From Artocarpus heterophyllus (taxonomy: Eukaryota > Streptophyta > Magnoliopsida > Rosales > Moraceae): a DNA stretch of 64,000 nt. Position 1 is the first letter of the stretch. The number at the start of each line of letters is the position of its first letter. The notes beneath the pieces are model-generated. The model was not told the origin of the DNA. It was given only the letters and a program-made list of their open reading frames with translations, and ran no database searches. The stretch covers positions 24,985,854 to 25,049,853 of the forward strand of contig CM046349.1 of NCBI GenBank assembly GCA_025403435.1, given 5' to 3'. The position numbers were made by a program, and so were the translations under genes. Positions 36,658 to 48,805 of the stretch are shown piece after piece.

Positions 36658-37940
36658 CAGTAGGTGTCAGATGACTGATTTCATAAATTATTGAACAAAT
36701 AAATCAGAAAACCATTCATCTTATATCCTATGAATTTTTTCAATTAATGTCCATCAGAGGAATGACAATGAGTACAAATTAGAACTTAATCTTCATTGAA
36801 GCAAGATGAATAATTTCGTGAATATAGGAAACAATATTGAAAGCTCGAGTTGAACAACCTCTCAAGTATTCTTTTAGGATCTATAGCGTACTAGTAATTC
36901 AACCTCAACAAAAAGTACATTCCTTTATGAAAAATGCAAAAGGAAGGACCACAAATTGTTGAATTTCGCAAGCACAGGCTAAATAAGATGACTTTGACGC
37001 TCTTTTAACCATGACTTTAAGAAAGATTTTAAAAACAGTTGAACATTGATCACAAATAACCGTATTAGCCATAGTCATGCGCCGATTCTCTCTAAAGAGC
37101 AAAGGCCTAGGCAATTGTCAAGGATAGAAAACGTGGCAGAAAAGATGCCCATTGCCCAAGAAAGCACCTGTGATGTTGACATACACAAACACACACACAC
37201 ACATATATTAGAGGAGGAAACCTCATTCTTATGGTGGACATTCCTGTTGAAAAAAAAAATGATATTTTGGAACGCGACTTTCAGCAACCTGGAAGTGGTC
37301 GGGGAATGTCATCAACCTTTTACTGAATCTCACAGCGTTTTGGTCAAGTTTGTGATGAAAGGAAAGGAAAGAGATGCCTACTCTATGTGTGAGCAGATGG
37401 CTATTCTTTTACCGATTCAAGGAACAAAAAAGCTAGTCTGAAGCTAAGTTTGATTGACTTACCACTACTTTACATTCAATACCCTTATCAATGAAATGAC
37501 GAAAAAGTAACAACTAAACATGATTGCAAATTTCACTTTTCCAAATCTGTTGCAATATATGGTAATTGGACAAAGCGATGGTATTTTCTCCAATCTAATA
37601 ATATTATTTTGGTATTAGCAATTTAAGGTTCGTAACACCATGACTTACTAAACTTTTACTCAATAAAACAGTTATCCAAAGTTCAGACTTTAGAGATGTC
37701 TCCATCTTCTAAAGCTGCAAATCCTGTATGCATTTTTTCCATAACTCATTATCAACTAGTTCTATAGCATTCTCTCAAATAGATGCAGCCATTAAATGTT
37801 CCGGAGCTAATACCATCTCAAATTGTCTTCCCAAATGTTATAAATCCATCTTCTAGCTTCGTTACCTGAAAAACCTTTTACTTGTGAAGGACTAGAACAT
37901 TACAGCACACCAGTCGTAGGAATGTCAAGAACATCTTATA

Positions 37941-38092
37941 GCCTGTTTGGCATTAGTTAGTTCTAACAAACATTACAGTTAAAAACCATGTAAAACTCTC
38001 ATATGCTACAGTAAAAGCAAAAAAAAAAATTGCTATAGTGTAAAGCCTTCACATGATGTGTTTATAATTCTAACCATCATGTCAAATACCTT
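37941..38092 (-). mobile_element. MITE, family A, in the HEN1 5' intron
   Basis: Reversed, it reads GTATTTGACATGATGGTTAGAATT, then AGGCTTTACACTATAGCAATTTT and ACTGTAGCATATGAGAGTTTTACA. This matches the copy at 39773-39936 along its whole length. Ends resemble inverted TTTGGTA/TGCCAAACAGG. No ORF. Confidence 0.72.
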
Positions 38093-38107
38093 ATTAAAAT
38101 AAATTTA

Positions 38108-38580
38108 GCACCTGTTTGTTTCACTGGTTCAGTGCAGTTCGACTTAGTTCGAACGACCATCATAGTTTAAATTGTGTTTGGTAAAGTATTTAATTTGAAC
38201 TAAACTGACAATTCAAATTGAGCTGAACTGCCCAACTTAGAGTTCAAGGCTCTCTTCCATTTCAACATTTCGAACCAATATTCCTATAAATTTGTATTTA
38301 TAATTTAATACTGTCATTTCATATTATTTTTAATTAAATAACTTCTTTTTATATATTTCATATTTATTTTTTAATTAAATAATTTTTCATGATTCAAACT
38401 AGAACTTTCAATACTCATCCAAATACAAATTCAGATTGGATATCATGTTCAAATTAATACTTTAACTATACATCCAAACGCTAGTTCAAATTACTCATTA
38501 AACTACACAATCTGGATTTTTTTGTTCAAATCAAAAAAGTATAAACTAACAGAATTAGATCCAATGAACCAAACAGGGCA
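38108..38580. mobile_element. MITE, family B (hAT-like ends), in the HEN1 5' intron
   Basis: Terminal inverted repeats of about 20 bp: GCACCTGTTTGTTTCACTGG at the left against GCCCTGTTTGGTTCATTGG from the right. The 470-bp interior is AT-rich with short internal inverted copies of TTCAAATTGAGC/AGTTCGAA. No ORF. The C-TGTTTGGTTCA ends are common in plant hAT MITEs; the family is inferred from the ends only. Confidence 0.65.
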
Positions 38581-39251
38581 TCAGGAATTGGCTCCATTTT
38601 TCAGAACTAAATATAATCTTGATCAAAAAATCAAAAGATAAGCCCAGAAAAAAAATATATAAAATTAGCACGCAGAGACAACCACAACATCTTTAGGAAA
38701 CATTAACAATATCCCAAACAAATTAAGAATGTCATCACTCTCTTTGTGAAAACCCATTAATCATTTTCATGAAAAGTGAAAATAAAATTAGAAAAAAAAG
38801 TATATTTAAAAAATACAACGGAAACAAAGTACATCCAGAAAAAAACTTATAGAATCTGGAAAACACTCTATTAGTGGAGTTGAATTCTTATTAAGTTAGC
38901 ATAACCGTTTTTCGGAGGTAAAGAATTCATATTCATTTATTCATTCCCAAACTTTTGAACTTTCTTTACAATCAAACAGACAATATCAAGTTACAAGCTT
39001 TATTACTAAATTAAAAGCTCGGAATTTAAAGGAGCAAAATACAACCTTTTTTTAAGCTAAAGAACATGAAAATTCAACAATGGGCCAAGTAGAATGCGCC
39101 AAAGCTATAAAAATAAATAAATAGCAACAACTAAATTCAAGAACCTAGGAAAACAAACAACACTGAAAATGAAAATTTCAGAAAGAAAAAAAAATGCGTA
39201 AAGAAAATCAAGCATGGGAAAGATGATCAGAAGAAGCAAAGAGAATCGCAC

Positions 39252-39345
39252 CTCTATCTACATTAACAGATTAAATGGGCAATGGAAGAGAGAGAAAGTG
39301 GGTTTTTGTGGTTCCTTCGTCGCTTAAGCGGGGAATTTTGGGATT
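39252..39345 (-). other. HEN1: putative HEN1 5'UTR exon
   Basis: Downstream of the TATA-like box, the minus strand has a pyrimidine-rich leader (CACTTTCTCTCTCTTCCATTG) that ends at a GT donor at 39251. The TSS is estimated from the TATA position. Confidence 0.4.
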
Positions 39346-39370
39346 TTGGCAGTTTCAGAGGAAGCTAGTA

Positions 39371-39392
39371 GTATTTAAAGGGAAAGGCCCAA
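39371..39392 (-). promoter_or_regulatory. HEN1 core promoter: site II element and TATA-like box
   Basis: On the minus strand TTGGGCCT (39385-39392) is a site II (TGGGCY) element common in plant housekeeping promoters. CTTTAAATAC (39371-39380) follows directly as a weak TATA-like box, about 30 bp before the estimated start. Confidence 0.4.
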
Positions 39393-39772
39393 GGAGGGAA
39401 AGGAAAAGGCTTCTGGAAGAAGTTTCATGCACATAAAAAAAAGAGTACGAGGGAAAAAGACGCGTTTATTCTTTGGCTGCTTTTTGCTCTTCGCAAGTAT
39501 CTATGAGCCTCGTCATAGTCCTCCCCTTCAAAAGCTTGCTTGGGAAGGATTAGGCAAACGCTTTATTACAATAATAACTAGAAGGATTATTTCCCCTATC
39601 CGATTTTACTTTTAAACTATTAAATTATTTAAAAGGGCTATTGAAATTAATAGTTTTGGTTTGAGAATTGTAGCATATAAAAACTTTATATCATAGCTTT
39701 TTTTATAATATGTAAAAATTTTATACTATTTACAATTATAAGCAATGGTTAGAACCGTTGATGAAACTTACA

Positions 39773-39936
39773 GGGTATTTGGTATGATGGTTAAAAATAT
39801 TGGTTAGAATTGTTTTTACTGTAGCATGTGAGAGCTTTACACTGTAGCAATTTTTTTTATTTTTACTATAACATATGAGAGCTTTATACTGATCATAACT
39901 GAAAAGTTGGTTTGGACTACCCTTACCAAACAACTT
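39773..39936 (+). mobile_element. MITE, family A, in the HEN1 promoter region
   Basis: It starts GGGTATTTGGTATGATGG and ends TACCAAACAACTTA. Two copies of the internal box ACTGTAGCATGTGAGAGCTTTACACT occur within it. It is homologous, in opposite orientation, to the copy at 37941-38092. A more decayed, partly matching stretch (ATTGTAGCATATAAAAACTTTA) lies just upstream at about 39640-39740. It sits roughly 430-600 bp upstream of the inferred HEN1 start. Confidence 0.7.
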
Positions 39937-40880
39937 ATTAGAAAATTCATATTTCTTAATGCTACAATCAATCATTTTGAATTAATATTTCTCATTAAAC
40001 TCCTAAATATGTGATAAATAGTATTTTAATATCTTATTGCGCAAATGTATTTAAAAATATGTTTTTAGTGTGTTTTTTATGTTTAATAATATTGTCGGTA
40101 ATTTTTAGAGTTGTTTTGGTATGTTAAAAATACGTTTAGTTTGTTAAAAAAAGTCAAAATCATAAAAATAATGTTGTGTGATTTTATTTTGAGTCTTAAT
40201 ATGTTTAATAGTGTGTTTTAAGTTTGTAAAATATTTTATAATATTTTTAGTAATTTTTAAAAATATTTTCAAGTATTAAAAAATCATATCTATAACAAAC
40301 CAAAAGAGACTGAAATTTTAGAAATTTGTAATTATTTTTGTAATTTTAAATGAAAAATAAATATTTATAATATTATTGTATATATTATGTTTACAAAATA
40401 ATTAATTTTGTTTCAATTTTTTATCTTTAGATTTGAAATCTAGTGGAAAACGGAGCAAAATGACAGCAAAATGAGTAAAATCGAACAACAAATATATTAA
40501 AAAGTCAAAGAAGATTTGAATTTGCTAAGTGGAAGCCAAATGTCGTGATATGAGTGGCGCATGCGTCACACGCACCGACAAAGCTGCCAGACCATGTCAA
40601 GGGGAATCTCAAAACGCATCTGATCTTGTGCAGACCGTTTGATGTGTTTGCATTCTTCTAGCCATGCATCAACCTACTAAGACTGATCCAACAGTCGTTA
40701 AACTTGGTCCCATCAGGCCCACATGGTCCTCCTTTCCTCCGCGTCTTTTAATTATTTGATCCCGCTTTCAACGCCCACGATCGTGCCATCTTAGTGCTTC
40801 TAGCCACTACGCAACAGCAGAAGATGGCCAAGAATTTGCATACCCCAAAAGCGAATCTCGCATGGAAAAAGAAGACAAAC
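39937..40880. other. intergenic DNA left of Tat copy 2
   Basis: AT-rich to about 40450, then a GC-balanced segment to 40800 with no recognisable ORF. The latter has promoter-like composition (CACGCACCG, GGTCCCATCAGGCCCACATGG), but no gene follows; gypsy gag begins at about 40890. Confidence 0.4.
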
Positions 40881-40889
40881 AAAAGTTGA

Positions 40890-41400
40890 AAACGACAAAT
40901 TTTGCCTAGATTTCAATTCTAGAGCTATACACCCCTCGTCGCTAACATTGACGAGGTATTGAACTAGGTAAATAACAAAAATCTTTTGGTGAATCCGCCT
41001 CCATTGAAGGGAAGTAGAGCCAAGAAAGATCAAAACAAATACTGCATTTTTCACAAAGACGTCGAACACAATACCCATGACTGCATCTAGCTCAAGGATC
41101 AGATCGAAAGGCTTGTACGAGATGGACATCTAAAAGAGTTCGTTGAGTAAGTCACTGACCCCTGGCACCAATGCCAGGAGGAATGATCAGCCAACCCGAG
41201 AAGGGCAGCCTCTGCCATGCAATGACAATGGGAACGCCCAGACTCACCGAACATTATATATACGATTTTTGGCTGGTCAAATACCGGGGACACCTCGAGT
41301 GGCCAGCAAGCATATGCTCGACAGGCTCAGCTAGTTAAGAGAGGCAACCTCATGAATATGTCTGAGCACATAAACAAGATTTACAAACAAGAGGACACCC
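40890..41400 (+). pseudogene. Tat-type gag C-terminal part, broken
   Basis: Translation shows a YTPL start block, NPPPLKG, then KYCIFHKDVEHNTHDCI with C-H-H-C ligands, followed by LKDQIERLVRDGHLKEFV. This is the conserved gag C-terminus of Tat-clade elements. A TAG interrupts it directly after the zinc motif, and further stops follow. Confidence 0.8.
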
Positions 41401-44400
41401 CCATCACTTTCACAAAATAAGAAGCAGACAAACTCATCCACCCACACAACAACGCTTTGGTTGCGAACTCCAGATCATCAACAATATAGTGCAGCGTGTG
41501 CTGATTGATAACGGTAGCTCAACCGATATCTTGTTCAAATAGGCCTACGATAAGTTGAAGGTCAGCAACACCACAACAACCTACACTAACCTCGGTCTGA
41601 CTACCTCTGTATCGTGTCACAGGGGAATGCATCCAAGCAATAAAAAAAGATCGGCTTGCCAGTCACCTTTGGAAAAGGTGCTGCTTGGGTAACACACCTG
41701 GTCGACTTCTTCATCGTCGATAAACTCTCTCAACACAATATTATCATTAGGTAGCAACCCTTAACGCCCTCAAAGTCATGGTCTCTATTAACCATTTTGC
41801 AATGAAATTTCCAATAGAAAATGGGATCGGAATAGTTAGGTCGAGGTAGAAGGACTCCCCTGAATGTTATGCCAAGGCCATTAGAGCTATAGTTGACAAG
41901 ATGGCTTTCCCTATTGAGCAGGGACCAAAAAAGCTATCCAACCTCAATCCCTAAATGCTAGAAGAGGAAGTGTGAGCCACCTCGGTTGAAGATTTAGTGC
42001 CATACCATTTAAATCCCAAATACCCCAACCAAACAATACAACTCGGGTCTCAACTAAAGCCTAAGATTTGGGCCGACCTGGAGAAGTTCCTAATGGAATA
42101 TCAGGACGTGTTCATTTAGTCTCATGAGAACATGCCAGGCATTGACCCCAGCATTATCTGCCACCAAGCTGACATCCACCCAGAGCACAAGCCGATCATC
42201 CAAAAGAGAAAAGCATTCAATCCGAAGAGGTACGCCGCCATTAATGAAGAAGTCCAAAAGCTTTTGAAGGTTGGGTTCATTCGGGAGGTCATATACTCAG
42301 AGTGGTTGGCGAATGTAGTCCTGGTCAAAGGCCAATGGGAAGTGGCAGGGGTGTATACATTATACCGACCTTAATAAAACCTACCCAAAGGACTGCTTCC
42401 CACTACCCTAGATAGACCAATTAGTGGACGCAATGGCCGGGCACGAGTTGCCAAGTTTCATGGACGCCTACTCTAAATACAACCAGATCAAGATGGTCGA
42501 GGAAGACCAAATAAAGACTACCTTTATCCCAATTCAAGGACTGTTCTGCTACGTGATCATGCCATTCGGACTGAAAAACATTAGGGCCACCTACCAACAC
42601 CTTGTGAATAAAATGTTTGCTTGGCTAATTGGGAAAATCATGAATGTATATGTCGACGACATGCTCATCAAATTTGTCCGAGCAGTAGACCATATTGCCA
42701 ATCTCCGAGCAAGCTATGACATTTTCTAGGAATACAAGATGAAACTTAACCTGGCCAAGTGCAAATTTGAGGTGGAATCAGGCAAGTTCCTCAGATTTAT
42801 GGTCAACCACCGTGACATCAAACTCAATCCCATCAAAGCCCAAGTCGTGGTACATATGCACTCTCCCCACACTGTCAAAGAAGTGCAAAAGCTAACTGGC
42901 ATTGTAGCAGCCTGTCCAAGTTCGTTTCCTGGTCTACCGACAAGTACCAACCTTTTTTCCAGACACTTAATAGAGGTTTGAGTGGAGTAGGGAGTATGAG
43001 GAAGCATTCCAAAACCTTAAAAGATGTTTGGCCATGCCCCTACTCCTATCCAAACCTTTACTAGGAGAGACATTCTACGCCTACTTGGTTGTTTTCAAGA
43101 AAGCCGTAAGCTCGATCCTTGTCTAAGAAGAAGACAGCGTCTAGAAGTCGGTCTACTACACCAGTAAGGCATTGCAAGGTGCCGAGAAGTGATACCCTCC
43201 ATTGGAAAAGTTGGTGCTTGCCCCCATCACCTCTGCCCGAAAGCTCTAAATTTATTTCCAAGAGCACACAATTCAAGTCCCAACCAAACACCCCTTGTGC
43301 CAAATCCTCCAAAGTCTAGAAATATCTGGTCGGATGGCCAAGCGGTCAGTTGAGCTCGGGCAATATGACATACACTTCGTGCCCTGGACAGCCATAAAAG
43401 CACAAGCTTTGGTCGACTTCATTCCAAAACTCACAGATGTTGGGTAGATCACCCTTTCAGCCGATAAGGCTCCCGTTAAAGACTAAGACGCCCCCAACAA
43501 TAGTATTGCTAGGCTCGAGCTCAAGTGGAAGCTGTTCGTAGATAGATTGTCAAGTGTAAGTGGCTTAGGCGTCAGTCTCATCCTCACCAGTCCAGACAGC
43601 TACAAGGTGAGTTATGCTCTCCACTTCGACTTTAGGGCATCCAATAATGAAGCTGAATACGAAGCCTTGATAGTCGGGCTCAGAATCGCGTGAGACCTCA
43701 AAGTGGATTGCATCTACATCATAGCGATTTGATGCTCGTTGTCCAGCAGTCACCTATAGGTTTCATGCCCTAACTAAATCCATGGCCACGTATCTTAAAG
43801 AAGTAAAAGCCTTGCCAAGGCAACTCTTTTGTTCAAATCATGAGGTTCTAGAGCGCTGAAGCTGACATGCTCACTCGACTATCCTTGGGCCTAGAAGACA
43901 ACGACTTGATGTTAGTTCCAATCAGAGGCTAGCCAAGTCGAGCATTAACAAGGTAGTGGTAAACGTAACCGAGGAGCAAACAAGCACCTGAATGAACCCA
44001 ATCATCTGATACCTAACCACAACAAAGCTACCAGGTGACCAAGAGAAAGCCTAACACATTTGTAATAGCTCGGCCCGGTATTTAATTATCGTGGGGAAAC
44101 TCTATTGATGCGGATACACCACACCCTATCAGAGATGTATTGGGCCTCAAGAAGCTCAATACCTTATGCAAGAAATTCACGATGGGTTGTGCAGCGATCA
44201 TGTTGGGGGGCGCTATCTATCGCTTAAATGCCTCCACTAGGGCTACTATTAGCCGACCATGGATAAAGACTGTAAGGAATACGCACAAAAATACCTTGAG
44301 TGCCAACAGTTCACCTAAGCAATTGGACAACATGTCGAGCCACTCAACTCCGTAATATCTACCTGGCCATTTACAAAATTGGCCATCGACCTGATCAGAC

Positions 44401-45235
44401 CTGTACTGCTAACCCAATCACAATTCAAATACTATATTGTGGCCATTAACTACCTCATTAAGTAGGTAGAGGACCCTGCACCGGTGTGACTGAAGCTAAA
44501 TGCACCAACTTCATTTGGAAGAACATCATGTGTTGATATGTCATCCCACACACCATAATTACTAATAACACTAAGCAATTCCAAGCAACCAGTCTCTTCC
44601 GTATGTGTGAACAGCTCAGTATCAAGAAAGTGTTCTTCTCACCTAGGTACCCTCAAAGCAACTGATAGGTTAAAGCAGTCAACAAAACCATCAAGGACAA
44701 CCTAAAGAAGAAACTAGAAGGGCTCAAAGACACATGGATTGACGAATTCCCAAAGGTACTCTAAGCATATTGCACTATCGCTTGGACTACCACAGGAGAA
44801 ACTCCATTCTCCTTGGTCTATGGAGCCGAAGCCATCATCCCAGCCAAGGTTAGCTTACCAAACTTCAAAGTCAAACACTATAACAAGCTACAAAACATCA
44901 AGCTCATGATGTCTAAGCTTGACCTCTTAGAAGAGAATAGAGATAAAGCCCTAATCCACACCGCTACTCAGAACTAAGCTGCTGCTTGGTACAATAACAA
45001 GCGAGTCCATTCGAGAAGTTTTAAAGTTTGTGATTTAGTCTTAAAGAAAGTCATTGTCCAGCAAGCTCCTAGCCTTGATTCCTTTGGACCTAAATGGGAT
45101 GGCCCATTCAAGGTGGTTAGCATCGTCTAGCTAGGCATATACAAGATAGCTAACATGGATGGAAATGTGCTCGGCCACTCTTGAAATGTTGAGCACTTAA
45201 AGAAATTTTATTATTCATGGGACCCAGAACACATT
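41400..45235 (+). pseudogene. Tat-type pol (PR-RT-RNaseH-INT), broken
   Basis: The protease region has HPHNNALV and LIDNGSSTDILFK (about 41405-41540) with frameshifts. The RT keeps its catalytic core in one open piece (42424-42729: DAYSKYNQIKM, PFGLKN, then VYVDDMLIK), separated by stops from flanking pieces (42132-42374, 42739-42981). RNase H shows YTSKALQGAEK and EAEYEALIVGL. The integrase zinc finger reads GLCSDHVGGRYLSLKC then CKEYAQKYLECQQF (HHCC type), with stops in the core after it. The protein cannot be made intact. Confidence 0.88.
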
Positions 45236-45239
45236 TTTT

Positions 45240-45840
45240 GATCTCTGGCCCTATTATTCTTTTTGTAACTAAAAGATCTGCCAAACAGAGTAGAAAAATG
45301 TACAAAAGAAAAATCAATGAAAGACATACATTCAAAGAATTCCTCCGAGCAATTCAAACTTCAAAAAGGCTACAACTCCCAAAGAGGAGGGCTCTCGTAA
45401 CTCCCAACTGGGGTTGATCGGCACACATATTGACCACAAATGGACTCAAAACAATAGTCCACTAGTCCAACACATTATGGACGACTCGACCAACAATCAC
45501 ATTCACCCGGTGACGACCCCAAAGAATTCAACTCCCAACCACAACTAGACTTGTAAAAGTCCTAAAGAACTTAAACAAGTCTAAGGGGGGCACAGGACAC
45601 TACGTGTCATTGTAGCCAGCCTAGATCGGACACGCCAGACAAGCGTTCTTGAACATAAGGGTCTAGAAGTGGACACTTCTCCTACTCGATCCAACAAAAA
45701 ATATATAATAAATGGAAACCTGTGGAACTTTGAACTTGGGAAAAATAATAAGTAAAAACCCAAGGAACATTAAACTTGGAAAAAATAAAAAGTAAAAAAA
45801 AAAAAAACTAAGAAGCACTGAACTTAGGAAAAAATAATTT
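45240..45840 (+). other. spacer between pol and the antisense gene in Tat copy 2
   Basis: About 600 bp with no coding potential. The last part is A-rich on the plus strand (45760-45845). In the antisense direction this would be the 3' end of the accessory gene. Confidence 0.5.
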
Positions 45841-48431
45841 TTTTTTATTAATGTCTTTGAGAGGTACAAATAACCAGGCACCTCCCAAACCTAGACAAAA
45901 AGAAATAAAAAATAAAGAAAAGCACAAAAGGCTCAACTCTAGGCCCCGGTGTTGCCATCCTTGGCATCCAGTCGACAACCATGTCTTGCCCCTTCAGAGC
46001 CTGGACCACCTCAACCTCCTCGTCCTCCCCGCTAGCCTCTGGTTCAACCATGAGTGACCAGTCCCTAGTAGCGGCCTCGGGATGTTTTCCAAAAGATACT
46101 CTTGTAAGTCCTTTATCCCGAGGTAATCATTGTCCGCGTAGTCGACAGAACCTTTAAATTCCTTCATTGCTTGGGCCAGCCTGCCAGGCAACTCCTCCCT
46201 CAAGAATCACTTGTGCTCATCCCAAAGGTCTGGACTTTATTTGCTTCCTTAAAAAGGGCAGCCCGAGCCTGTTCTGCTTCAGCCAGCGCCTAGTTGGCCT
46301 CCTCCTAAGCTTTACTGGCCTTATCCTTTGCCCAGGTTGCATCAGCCCTTGCTTGAGAAAGCTTGCTCTCTTTTTCCTCAAGCATTTTTTGCACCCGGTC
46401 TTTTTCCTCGAGGGCCTCGTTGGCCTTTCTCTACTTGGTGTGGAAGGAATACTCGGCTATAAAGTCGACCATCTTTAGATATGAGCAGGCCTACAAGAGC
46501 AAATGTAAGAGACCAAGAAAATAACCAAATAACAAGAAGCTTGGGATATAAACCAGGCATACCGAGACGGCGAGGTTGAAGGCCGAGCAGAAGCAGTTTG
46601 AGAATGTCTACTCCCAGGCTGCCACAAAAAATTCCTCATCCAGTATAGCCTCCCCAATAGTCTAGACCATCATAAGGCACGACAAACGGTGCCTCCCTGG
46701 TGGGTCAACTAGTGGCGATGGGATGACGGTGACAACAGCAAGCCTACAGCTTAACAAGTCCCTAAATCTTGTCAGCAGCAGCGGGATGCTCAAGGGGTCA
46801 ACGGCGATGGGGTGCTCAGGCTCCTCAGTCCTTTTCCTCTTGGACTTGGTGACCCTCTTACCTTTTGAACGATGAAACTCCTCCATCATTCTTTGCTGCT
46901 CCTACCTAGTCATCCCTTTCAAGACATTTCTGCAAGAAGAAAAATACCAAGTCAAGATGAGCTCGACAACATCATCAAAAAAAAAAAGAAATCGAGGCAA
47001 ACCTCCAATCTGAAGTTAGTTTGGCTAGTAAAGTAGCCTAATTACTTCCCTGAGCTCTTCGTTGACAATGGGTGGCCTCAAATTAAGGGAACCACCAGAA
47101 GAGTCTTAGAACAAGATGATGATGGCTCCCCCGTTGGCTACCCGAATCGATAAATGCTCGGCCTCAGGATGTTAGCAACATTGTGCTCTGTAATGGTCAC
47201 CTGCTTAGTAGGTCGGGTAAGTGAAATATCATCATGTTGGGGGTTAGTTGAGCTGGACCCCCTAAACTAGCCATAATGGGTGAGGTTCATCTTTTGTAGT
47301 AAGAAGGCCATTTGCCGAGAAGCTTCAAGCTTCGTGTGCAACTCTTCCACAACTGTAATGACTTTACTCGGTGCCAACGGTCTCTACGACCACATGTGTC
47401 CTTGCCCAAATCTCATCTAGACTTCCTGATCTTTGGGCACCACTTCACTAGCCTGAGACATCCAGTTCCCCCCGACATAGAACCACTCAAATTTCTAGAG
47501 CTTATCTAAGTTGGGGTTCCCAAGAATGAAATCCTTCTTAAAACTGATGAAGTAGTAGCAGTTGGTCTGCCGTGGAAGCCTTTTCTTTTTGAAGACCTGC
47601 TTGAAGGACTCCCATAGCATCTCAGTTATGTTATAGTACCTCCACAGGACATACATCTCAATCAACGATCGATAGTAATTCAGGTTCAACTGAGCAGGGC
47701 ACACATTCAAATCATTTTATGCCCAGCGGAGGAAAAGATGAAATGAAAAGCAGAGTCCTACTCAGAAGAACTCCGCATACAGTGTGATGTAGTCCTCTAG
47801 AAGGTTCACTAGAGAATCCCCCTCTTGGGGTAGCCTCAAGACAATGTCCTCGAGAATTTGATGCCCTGACGTAAGGCTTCAAGTCAGTCCGTCATCATCC
47901 TTGAAGTATATCCTGTCATTGAGCTCTAGCGGGGCCAATCCCTTCTCAAGGCGACTGCTCCTTGAACCTTGGTCACCATGATAAGTCTCTTTTTTTCAAC
48001 CTCTTCATCCTCGACCTCATCGCCTCTGGCTGGCCGATCCTCCTCGATGGACAAATCGATGGTCATTTCTCCCATTACAAAAGCTGACGTCTTGGCACCC
48101 TGACTAGAGGTGCTCGACATATCAATGGTTGCTACCAAGTTGACACGTTCTCGAACAGAAACTCAAGACGCACCAGTGATGGCTGCCTCAATGTATGTGT
48201 ACTTACCCTTACACGGACTGATCAGGCACCTTCCTTTGATCATATCAAGGAACTCTTTCTCTAGGATCATCCCCTCTCTAAGGCTAATTATTTTGGCCAA
48301 CCGAACCACCTGTCTTGGTTGGGCAAAGTTTCTTCAATGTCTACTTCCTCAGTTCTAGATTGATCAATCTCGGTACTATCATCCGACCCATAGACAATTA
48401 AATCATTTTGGGAATCACTTAAATCACTCAT
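45840..48431 (-). pseudogene. antisense accessory gene of Tat element (Transposase_28-like), broken
   Basis: It runs opposite to gag-pol. The ATG is at 48429-48431 (MSDLSDSQNDLIVYGSDDS). An acidic N-terminus is followed at 47930-47480 by ITLYAEFF, VGLCFSFHLFLRW, LNVCPAQLNLNYYRSLIEMY and KQTNCYYFISF-type sequence. That matches the 'putative gypsy type transposon' family (Transposase_28) found as extra ORFs in Tat-like elements. A charged coiled-coil-like region follows (EEKDRVQKMLEEKESKLSQA, about 46430-46380). Stops break it in many places. Its biological role is unknown even in intact copies. Confidence 0.75.
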
Positions 48432-48589
48432 TGCTAAGTTCCTACTCGGGAATTACTTGCTCAAGTATAAAGTTGTTCAAGTCTAAAAATAAAAGTTCTC
48501 GGATTACTGTTTACTACTCAATAGCTAAAACTCAAAAGTTCAAAAATTTAGTTGCACAGACACTCTAGAACAATGGGGAATCGACCCCT

Positions 48590-48598
48590 ATTTATAGC
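48590..48598 (-). promoter_or_regulatory. TATA box driving the antisense gene of Tat copy 2
   Basis: TATAAATAG followed by GGG on the minus strand lies about 160 bp upstream of the antisense ATG at 48431. This spacing fits a dedicated promoter inside the element, separate from the LTR promoter. Confidence 0.6.
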
Positions 48599-48805
48599 CA
48601 AAACTCAAGCATAGAATTGGAAGAGACACAATGATTACGCATTGCATGTTGACACGTGTCCCATCAAGCTTGACCGTGTGTTTCTCCAACTTCTATCGCT
48701 TTAGGACAAAGCCAAAAGATCAACCCAAGCTCATCATACCCCCTTCTTGGCATAGTCCACCCGGCCGAGCACCAACTAGGTTCATTAGGGAGCTACTATT
48801 GGGGG

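Larger units (their letters stand above)
36675..39251 (-). other. inferred 5'UTR intron of HEN1 (about 2.6 kb)
   Basis: A donor (GATAGAG then GTGCGA) at 39252/39251 and an acceptor (AAATCAG) at 36675 would join a short leader exon to the 17 bases before the ATG. No coding sequence is recognised in between. It holds two MITEs (37941-38092, 38108-38580), a (CA)n tract at about 37185-37202 and AT-rich DNA. The open stretches at 36905-37441 show no family resemblance. Splicing here is inferred, not proven. Confidence 0.5.

Noticed and set aside
46167..46478. 103-aa plus-strand hydrophobic ORF
   Set aside because: Antisense of the charged coiled-coil part of the Tat accessory gene; the hydrophobicity is a mirror of Lys/Glu codons.
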